Of a stretch of DNA of 64,000 bases, positions 49,315-64,000 are shown one piece after another; positions within the stretch are counted from its first letter, which is position 1; each line of letters opens with the position of its first letter. Position numbers and translations under genes: made by a program. The DNA comes from Chrysomallon squamiferum (taxonomy: Eukaryota > Mollusca > Gastropoda > Neomphalida > Peltospiridae). The notes beneath the pieces are model-generated. The model ran no database searches, was not told where the DNA came from, and saw nothing but the letters and a program-made list of their open reading frames with translations. The stretch spans positions 18,755,245 through 18,819,244 of the forward strand of contig CM022667.1 in the NCBI GenBank assembly GCA_012295275.1. Reading direction: 5' to 3'.

Positions 49315-49600
49315 CATAGGTTTTCAACCTGGGGGTCGCCAGCCTTTTTTATGGGATTGGGATCATTCTTGAACGAGGGTATGTTTTAGCTTTTTTCAAC
49401 TCAACTTGGAAGGAGGAATTTAATAAATATGTGTAGATAGGTTTGGGACCCGTCATAATGAATATAGATTCCTTTTGAACTGTCTTTGGTTGATGAAAAT
49501 ATAGTAACCCTAGATATTACTGAATCAAACATTTTAGAGGGGTCATCGGTCATGAGTTGCTCATAAGGGGTTGCAGTATGAAAAAGGTTGAAAACCAGTG
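49315..49600. mobile_element. hAT-like non-autonomous MITE
   Basis: The ends are inverted: the left reads CATAGGTTTTCAACCTGGGG and the right, reversed, CACTGGTTTTCAACCTTTTT. 'AGTGGTTTTCAACCTT' type ends are typical of hAT elements of the Charlie/MER group. Flanking eight-base duplications are GTCTAAAT (49307-49314) and GGCTAAAT (49601-49608), seven of eight identical, as expected for hAT target sites. The interior has no transposase. Confidence 0.8.
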
Positions 49601-49992
49601 GGCTAAATAATGTCTGTCTTTCTGAATAAGAACAATGTGCAGTATGTTTAATATCATTGTATATGTCTGTGTAAAACATTTTGTTTAATCAGTTTATACA
49701 GTTCTTCACTGTTAAGATTTAAAAAAATATATCTTGACATGTTATAACATATACTGTTTATAAATAATTTAATTAATTAAAATATAGTTTGTGCATTTAC
49801 TGAAATCCACACTGCCTGCCCAATCAAAAAATCTAATTTTCTTAGAGTTGGCATTACAATTTACATTGATATAACATGAACAAATTTATAAATGTTTAAT
49901 GTTCATCATTGGTGAACATTGAAAAAAAGAAAAAACGTTTGTGTGTGTGTCCACTTTTCAAAAAACATAGAACAAAAATGTTTAAAAGCTTT

Positions 49993-50030
<38 letters not shown>

Positions 50031-50371
50031 CTTAATTACATACAGTAGCATTACGATTATACTGATGATATGCCAACTCCAAAAATATCTATACTATAAT
50101 GCATAATTATACAAGTATTAACTATTAAGTATTATGACTATGAGTATACTTAACATTATAAACATATCTAAAATACTAAATATAAACAATAAGTTTAGTA
50201 ACAAAGGGTTTTTAAACATTTATGATTTAATTATCTATATATATATATACACACACGATCGAAAATAAATTTATAATAAATAAAAAAACAAAAGATTTAT
50301 ACTCACAAAATTACAACTACTATCTAATGACAAATAAATGTCTTCTTAACCGGATATCCTCCCCACAAAAC

Positions 50372-50378
50372 CCGGAAG
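50372..50378 (+). promoter_or_regulatory. ETS/GABP-like site just upstream of GPI
   Basis: CCGGAAG lies 49 bases before the GPI ATG, and ACCGGAT lies at 50349-50355. ETS-family sites close to the start are common in housekeeping promoters lacking TATA boxes. Motif match only. Confidence 0.4.
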
Positions 50379-50426
50379 GTCAAGGACGATCCAAGAAATC
50401 CTTGAAGTTAAGGTCAACGATAAGAA

Positions 50427-56907
<6,481 letters not shown>

Positions 56908-59184
56908 ATACAGTATTCTGTTGATTTTTGATAAACATAAATTTTATTTGTTCGAGTTAATTTTCTTTAGACTGGTGGCATAATTTTATTAGTGCAATTG
57001 ATATTAAAAATTAGTTTTACAAACTATAGCTTGGATAAATTATATTAGATCTTGCATATAAATGGAACTGATATATGAGAATTCTGTGATAACACTTAAA
57101 ATACTTTTGTCGGATGTCTTATATTTATAAATTCTTTAGTTTATGTATGAAACTGAATAAAACAATCAAATAACCATTAGTAAACATATAATGCAGTGTT
57201 AGTTTTTACATTAAGAACAATGACGTGAAACATCTAAGCATATTTAAAAATAAAACTGGTTTTTCTTAGGGCTCTGAGAATATGTTTTCAGCTGTAAGCA
57301 TTTAAATGGAATAAGCTCTGCCAACAGAAATATAAAATGGAATAAAAAATATTTAAGTGCTTATTTAACATTTTATTACTCTGTTGAACAGTGGATTGTT
57401 TATATTGTTGTTTGTTTTAGATATATTATTCCTGTTAAATAATTCATATACAGTAATTATAATCACATATTCTTAAGTTTTTGTGATTACTTGATTTTAA
57501 AATGTATTGTTTTATCAATTTCTGTTTATTAGATTTAGTCCTAAACATTAACAAATGCACTTTCAATTTTTTTTTTTGTATTATCTTGTTATATTAAATT
57601 TTAAATTATGATGGTGTTTTTGTTATTTATTTAACAGTTTTTTATATTAAATTCCATCAAGTTGTGGAGACTGTATGTTATATGGTTGATAAACAGAAAA
57701 CTCTGTAAAACATTCAGAAGCAGCAGAAATCAAAGTCAAATTGTATTATGAATTTAAAAATAAATAAATAAACAATCTGACTACAAATAAATCCCATCAT
57801 GATGTGTGCTTAATAAATTCTATATCAGATTCAGATTTCCAAGTGCACAACTTCTTCCTTCAGATTGTTATTAAGTTACAATAATAAAATTCAAATTCAG
57901 ATCTCAAGTGGAACAACAAAATAAACTGTCCACAACAGAATGCCTGATTTAATTAAAGTTGAAGTAAGTGTTCCATGATAGGTGTATAACATTGTACTTT
58001 ACTTGGAAGGTAACATGACTCCTACTGGTAATGTACGACTAAATTAATCTTTGGAAACATCATATATCTTTATCATGAACAGTTACTGAGTTAGCTGTTT
58101 AAAATATACTTATGATGCATTACATGTTCCTCCTCTAAGACTTAGTAAGAGTCTAAGTAGTATAATATTAAAATTATAATAAAAAGTAACCATCCAATGA
58201 TCCATCATGATCATCAAAGGCATAAGATGAATAACATTATATGATTATAACAATCATAAGACAATTATGATAATTATAATGAAAATAGTTGTTAATTAAA
58301 ACCACCTGCAAATACTGATCATTCTGACCGTTGGCTGAATTTCACTGAGAATAGGATTTTTAAAATTTTCGAATGTCTAGATAAAGATCGCAACCTACGT
58401 CAACATTTATTTCGAACTAGTCTTGTGGCTTATATTAAGAGTTGTGCCCCTTAAAACGACTCCCTCCCGTAAAAGACAAGAGAGGATACCCCTAAAATAC
58501 GGACTACATTTCTTTTTTAAGATTTTTTTTTTATATATTTTAAAATTTATTTCATCCATCCTTCTAGTAAGTTCAAGCGCAAAAGTATTAAAACTGGTAA
58601 CCATAATATTATTTATAAAAATATTTTTTTTATATATTTTAAAGTAATTGTTACCGATATACATCATAATTAGTACTAATGAAATTATTTGCTAGTTTGC
58701 TATTGTCTTTAACTCCGTATTTTAGAAGCATCCATATACGCGATACCAGCCGCGTTGTCGTTTGAGCTAATGTGTTATTTCTTTTGATAATGCCTTAGTG
58801 GTATGCATACTGTGATTTAAATACCTAGTACTATTTTATTTATGTAGTTAATTAAGTTTTTAGTTAATCATATGAATTCTATTACAAACATCAGGATATT
58901 TATTATTATTTATTAATAAAGAGAATAACATAACCGAGTCAAAAAATGCATTATGATTATGGTCATAAACCCAATTTCCACTATAATTTCATTATCTTGT
59001 CAGTTTTTCTCGGTCATCTCACATTAATATAAAGTTTTAAATTCAATTATCCAGACAGTTTATAAACCGTTTTATATTAATCGTGAGCACCAGAAAAAAA
59101 GAAGAGTTGTAAACGCTAAAGCTATAGCATACATTATATTATTGACAGTTCTTGTCAACTCATTTTTCAGATTTTCATTACACC

Positions 59185-59216
<32 letters not shown>

Positions 59217-59329
59217 CCTCCTGCCTTGAAAAATATTAATTTAAAATCTGCATTTGCCATTCCACTAACAATTACATCTTTATTTTTATTATTATTTTAT
59301 ATACTTCTTGGTATATCTGTAGGTCAGTA
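56908..59329. other. GPI 3' UTR and CNOT10 upstream interval
   Basis: AATAAA occurs directly at the GPI stop codon and again at 57156-57161; the latter is a plausible poly(A) signal. From about 58.4 kb to the CNOT10 start the sequence is AT-rich with a poly(A) run at 59187-59211. A possible acceptor (CTGTAG) sits at about 59317-59322, just before the CNOT10 ATG, suggesting a non-coding first exon upstream. No other gene is visible. Confidence 0.5.
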
Positions 59330-62300
59330 ATGGCAGAATCCAAAACAGAACAGACCACTGATTCAGCAGATTCTGTTCCCTCATTGCCAGCTGTAACAAA
59401 TCAGCAGAAAGAATTTGCAAAGCAGGCTCAGGAGGAATTTGAAAATAAGCAGTATTCGACATGTATCTCTTGGATGACAAAACTTGCAGCACAGCGGCCT
59501 GCTGACAGCAAAGTGACTCACAACAAAGCTGTAGCTGAGTTTTATAGTAATGGATTTAAAAATGTTGAATCATTCAGACAGTCTCTGCAGAACTTGTGTC
59601 AGTTGGTAATTGTTTATTAATATTTTCTTTTAACTATATATTTAAAATAAGCACTTACTGATTTGACTCTTTTTCCAGATAAGTATAATACAATATTTTT
59701 CAAACAAATGAAAGAATAAGATTATTCTATGTATTTTATTTGACATAATACTTCTATAGAATGATAGTAATTTTTGACAGTTCATTATTTATATACAGAG
59801 TAGTATATTGGTAGATTACTACTTTAAATATCTGCAGTATATATTATAAATCATGTTATTATTAATTTTCTTTATAATATATTAAGCTGGTGTAACAAAC
59901 CTGTTAACTATTTGTGAACAATTTTAAAATTGTGCAGACTAATGTCAACTTGGACAGTCGAGAGGATGTTGATCATGCACTGATATTTTATAACCAGTGC
60001 ATTGTCCTGTACCATCTTCGACAGTACCACACAGCTCAGGCCATTCTTGATAAACTGTTTCAAGTTGTAGAATCTCTAGGTAAATTTCTATTTCTTATCA
60101 TTTTTATCTAAAATTTTAAACATATGTGTGACATTATATTTCTATTTCGATCAATCAGGCTAAAACAAATATATATATTTTTTTGGTTAATTCCAATTGC
60201 TAAATATATTCATTATCTGTAAATGCAACTGTAAATGTCATTTCACATATCAGATATTGTGATTTCAGGTTAAGTATAGATACATTCAAATATTTAGAAT
60301 TAGAATAATAATGAAATGTTTTACAATCTTTGACAGATGAATATTTAACAAAGAAAACACTGTTACTTCTGGTTGAACTGTATCTCTGCACACATCAGGT
60401 AGTTCTCTTGTGGTTATTATTTTAAAAATATTTGAGATTAATATTTTAAATAAGGACTAAAAATTAAGCAAACTAAATATTATCTAAAGTTAAAATTGAA
60501 CAATACTTATCTTTTTATTATTCTTAAATTAGGAGGTAAAGTTTTTTTAATATATTTTTTTATGGGTAACATTTTCTACGTGCATGCTTATATAATAAAT
60601 GTTTTCATTTTGCTTGAAAAAGTATGTTTTGTGATGTTCAAATTTAATTTTGGTTGTATACATCACATATGTTTATATAATTTCAGCCTGAAAAAGCAAT
60701 GGGATTGATTGGTTACATGGAGAAATTGTATTTAACAAGTAACAAAAGTACTTCAGGTGAAGGAGAGGATGAGAAGGGTGATAAAGAAAGCAAAGACAGC
60801 AAGGACAACAAAGATGGTGGTGACAGTGAAAACTGGAAAGCAAGAATTAGCATGGTTAATCTCTTTTTCTTTTTAAATTTTTGATGTGGTATGGCTAATT
60901 GCTTAATATCCATTTTCCTGTTTTTATTTATTTTTAAAAATTTAACTTATTTAATATATTTTTAAATTTATCATAGTGTTTGTTTTATCATTGGTAAAAT
61001 AGTTCTGTATTAAATATAATCTAGACGACTTTGTTATATAATCTGCCTTTGTGTTTTTTCAGCCAGTGATATCATTAACATTTATTTGCAGTTAATCAAA
61101 TACTTACATAAGTTTGTTTGTAATTAAACTATTACAGACATGCTTTAAATGTAATATTTTGATTTTACAGTACAAAACAAGATGTCTTATCATGCTGAAG
61201 TCAACCAAACTGTGTAAAAGAGAAGTGAAATCTCTCATCTCAGCTCAGCCAAATGTAAGTACAGTGGTACCTTTACTTACGAGTTTTCCAAGTTACGAGC
61301 AGTTGCTTGGTAGATTTTTTGTTTTGAGTTGTGAGCCAAAATTTGAGTTACGAGCAAGCTTCAGATATGCTGCCACTAGTTGGCGCAAAGAACAACACAA
61401 CATCCACCTAGCATCCCATGTATCACCATGGATCGTAAGAAAGTGATTGCAAAGGACAGTGCTGACAAGCAGCGGATGATGTCCATTGAATTAAAGCATG
61501 AAATCATAGAAAAACGTGAGCCAGGTGTGCATGTAGTTGACTTGGTTAGGCAGTATGAGCATAGTACCATACTGAAGCAGGAGTCGATAAAGGCTGTAAC
61601 TCCAACCAAAAGCGTTAAAATAATTTGTCATGATAAATGTACGTTATAAAACCAATTTATTTCTTTACATTCTCTTTTGTTTTTTATACATTATGTTTCA
61701 TTTATAAATACATTTTTCTTACTTAAAAACACAGTACAAAAAAAATGGGGATTAATGGTATTTCAGTTAATTTCAGTTGGGAAACTGATTTGATATATGA
61801 GGAAATTGAGTTACAAGCTGAGTCACGTAATGAATTAAACTTGTAACTCAAGGTACCACTGTAATTTAAAAACTCTGACTTAAAAATCAATTCTTAACAT
61901 TTAGTTTAATGCTAACTGAAAGTTTTCAGTGGTTAATTAGACATTGAACCTAACAGTTATTATTCAGATCACCATTTACAAGAAATAAATTGATGTAATA
62001 TTTGGAACTTATTTTAATGTTTATAATATAAAAACTTGAATGATTTGAGTTTTTAAATTTGATTATGATAATTTCATTTATGTAAAATATGATCCACAAT
62101 AATCACTTAATAACTTTTTTAAAGGTTATAGTTATGAATCAAATTTGGATTAAGTTTAATTTCTGTGTTGTACACAAATTTGATGTTGGATGTTTATGAT
62201 TATAGATATATATTTCTGCGATGTAATCATGTTACATATTTGTTATTCTTTATTTCATATTTGTTTTCATTACTGACAGAACACAACAGTGATCTATCTG

Positions 62301-62526
62301 AAGAGTCATTTTGAGTATATCCGAGGTAACAACAGAAAGGCAATCAAAATGCTTGGAACAGCTCCTCAGTCTCAACAGTTTACTGAACAAGGAGAGTTTC
62401 TTCCCCTGATGTACTTTAACAATCTTGGCTGTATTCACTTTCACATGCGTAAACCTCATCTTGGTGCATTTTACTTCCGCAAAGCTGTGCAGGAAAATGA
62501 AAATGCATTGAAGGAAGCTGGGACAG
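59330..62526 (+). CDS. CNOT10: CCR4-NOT complex subunit 10, 5' part (six exons)
   Basis: Subunit of the CCR4-NOT deadenylase, which shortens mRNA poly(A) tails; in animals CNOT10 pairs with CNOT11 at the CNOT1 N-terminus. Coding exons: 59330-59605, 59938-60079, 60337-60398, 60687-60854, 61171-61254, 62280-62526, giving about 326 residues in one frame; the gene continues beyond the window. The helical-repeat (TPR-like) segments LIFYNQCIVLYHLRQYHTAQ, VIYLKSHFEYIRGNNRKAIK and FNNLGCIHFHMRKPHLGAFY match human CNOT10 blocks in order. Residues about 170-205 are a charged Asp/Lys/Ser-rich loop (GDKESKDSKDNKDGG), at the same place as the Asn/Lys-rich loop of the human protein. The start is the first ATG after a candidate acceptor. 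The last exon ends in phase 1 at a GTATAA donor. Confidence 0.94.
61262..61861 (+). mobile_element. Tigger/pogo-like element with terminal inverted repeats
   Basis: The left end is CAGTGGTACCTTTACTTACG and the reversed right end is CAGTGGTACCTTGAGTTACA. Both ends are flanked by TA, the pogo/Tc1-superfamily target duplication. The element is 600 bp. It lies in a CNOT10 intron, starting eight bases after the exon end at 61254, so the GTAAGT donor is just preserved. An older, further-deleted copy of the same family lies at 9400-9894. Confidence 0.88.
61428..61649 (+). pseudogene. N-terminal fragment of Tigger-type transposase
   Basis: The ORF starts MDRKKVIAKDSADKQRMMSI and continues LKHEIIEKREPGVHVVDLVR then QYEHS. 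This resembles the first helix-turn-helix of pogo/CENP-B-type transposases. After about 73 codons the element jumps to its 3' non-coding part, so the DDE catalytic domain is absent and the protein cannot transpose. Confidence 0.75.
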
Positions 62527-63018
62527 GTATAATTTAGTATTTCTTTATACATTTTTCTAAAATTTGATTCACTTATAAACTACAGTTAGATATACAGTAT
62601 AATCTTAACAATAAGTTTATATGTGACTCAAGATGGCAAATTGAGTCTGCTGTCACACATGTTGAATTCTCCTAAAACACAAATAGGAGTTGGGCACTAA
62701 ATACATCAATTCAGTTTTAGGCTGTTTTGAATCTTATCTAATTTGACTTGAGATTATTTAATTTACAGTAGTTACAATATTACATTGTCTAATACATGTA
62801 ATTACTAACCCTCTACTATTAACAATCGTCATTAATTAACTGAGCCAAACAAAGAAAAGCTGATTTTGATGAAAAACCTAGAAGTAACGGATATTAATGT
62901 AAGCATTTAAAAAAAATAAACAAGCCAAACCATAAGTCATGTAATTTTTCACAAAACATGCTTTAGTAGTAATTCAACAAGTAATTTTAATGTAACAGTT
63001 ATTTATAACTGTTACATT

Positions 63019-63354
63019 AGAGAATAACAAAGATGATTTCTTTTGTTATTCTGATGAAACCGGTGATAGTGATGACGACATTGTTCCTGATCTGGTGGTG
63101 GTTGATGGCATACTTGATGTATTAGAAACTTTAAATGTGATAACAGTTTTTGCTGAAACAGATGAGGAAATGGAGAAAATACAGATGTACACATACAAAA
63201 ACTGCAAAATAAATGATGGAAAATCATATTATGAGAACTGTGACAAAAATTCTGTTTATGTTTTGCATATGTGTATGGCTTCATTACCACATTATGAAAA
63301 GCAGTTCTTTCTTCTGGGAAAAAAAATAAGTTCCTTTCTGAAAATAAAATTTTA
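63019..63354 (+). CDS. Unidentified acidic ORF in a CNOT10 intron
   Basis: An open frame of about 110 codons includes DETGDSDDDIVPDLVVVDGI and VITVFAETDEEMEKIQ. It has an acidic N-terminal half, then a Tyr/Asn-rich part with several Cys (NCKI, NCDKN, HMCM), and a stop. No ATG fits its start clearly. It does not match the expected continuation of CNOT10. Acidic openings like this occur in several DNA-transposon proteins, so a mobile-element fragment is the likeliest reading. Low certainty. Confidence 0.25.
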
Positions 63355-63639
63355 GTTAATTTATGAAATATGAAGATAAAAATAATGCATTTTAGATGAA
63401 AAAAAATGCTATTAACTTGATCCTTATTATTGATAATTAATCATGAAATCCTTAAAGATCATTTTCTAAAAGTGTTTTTTATTTATTTTATTATTTTTTC
63501 ACTAATTGATCATTCAGGTTTTAGTTAATCAGATGTTAATGGCTGAAAAGGTGTTATTTTCATGTATGTGCATTTTTTAAATCTATATTGTGGCTAAACA
63601 AAAAATATTACACCTAGGAAACTTTTATATGTTTTAGTT

Positions 63640-64000
63640 AACATGTGGGAGATTAAATTTCAATAAAGATCATCTCAAGGTCACGTGATCCACACAGTCA
63701 ATTTCAAGATCATAGCAAAGGTCAAAAGGTCAAGGTACTCCAATATTTTCCAAACTGAACAAAAATGGCAGATTTGGAATCCTTGTCATTTTGCCTTTCT
63801 AACAATACCAATTTTATGAAGATTGGCCCAGTAGCTCCTGAGATATGAGGGTTCTATGGTTGGTGGTCACACCCATTTTTGCCAAAAATCTCAAAATTCG
63901 GTGGGCCATATCTCCCACACCACTGGTCTGATTGGGCTAAAATTTCAGATTTATAAAAATCTGAGATGGTCGGGTTTAAATTTTTTGTTTTTTTGGGTGA
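63640..64000. repeat. Probable dispersed repeat at the right edge
   Basis: The stretch is more GC-rich than its surroundings and contains AAGGTCAAAAGGTCAAGGT, the palindromic GTCACGTGATC region, and ATATGAGGGTTCTATGGTTG plus GGGCCATATCTCCC motifs. This style of sequence is characteristic of multi-copy intergenic or intronic repeats. No coding frame or element ends are visible before the window stops. Confidence 0.4.

Larger units (their letters stand above)
44546..50426. other. Interval between two divergent gene starts
   Basis: The 40-kb gene (minus) and GPI (plus) start at opposite ends, so the interval should hold two separate promoters. Visible content is poly(A) at 45301-45327, a degenerate minisatellite (45940-46690), CA repeats (about 47567-47591 and 49994-50029), and a hAT-like MITE (49315-49600). 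The rest is AT-rich with no further gene evidence. Confidence 0.55.

Overview
This is eukaryotic DNA from an animal. It is AT-rich, with genes split into many short exons by introns with GT/AG ends and with very dense microsatellites (AAT/ATT, AGT, CA/TG, AT, CT). It also carries degenerate LINEs, Tigger/pogo-like and hAT-like short DNA transposons. The protein matches and repeat style suggest a mollusc, most likely a cephalopod such as an octopus. That assignment is inferred, not proved.

Layout: (1) 1-1063 (-) is a decayed LINE ORF1. (2) 1262-11025 (-) is a 13-exon prolyl 4-hydroxylase alpha-like gene. Its exon 5 has a second, frame-intact, splice-site-bearing copy in inverted orientation inside a downstream intron. 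(3) 11-19 kb is gene-poor, with microsatellites and two unexplained GC-richer ORFs. (4) 19358-25437 (-) is an 11-exon RPUSD2-type pseudouridine synthase, with a YY1-like motif upstream of its start. (5) 25.4-32.3 kb holds decayed mobile-element ORFs in opposite orientations and a CG-rich iterated repeat. (6) 32338-32781 (+) is a single-exon gene whose C-terminal motif matches the GSK3-binding helix of FRAT/GBP. (7) 33.6-40.1 kb holds a 410-bp tandem duplication and a LINE reverse transcriptase/RNase H relic. (8) 40177-44545 (-) is an 8-exon gene of unrecognised family (636 aa). (9) 44.6-50.4 kb holds a degenerate minisatellite and a hAT-like MITE. (10) 50427-56907 (+) is a complete 17-exon glucose-6-phosphate isomerase. 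(11) 59330-62526 (+) is the 5' part of CNOT10, running off the window, with a 600-bp Tigger-like element eight bases into one intron.

The genes do not form one pathway. They cover collagen-type prolyl hydroxylation (ER), RNA pseudouridylation, Wnt/GSK3 regulation, glycolysis and mRNA deadenylation (CCR4-NOT). I joined exons by hand using splice sites and reading phase. All five multi-exon models keep an open frame across every junction I examined. The items most worth following up are the inverted exon copy in the hydroxylase gene and the invertebrate FRAT-like gene.
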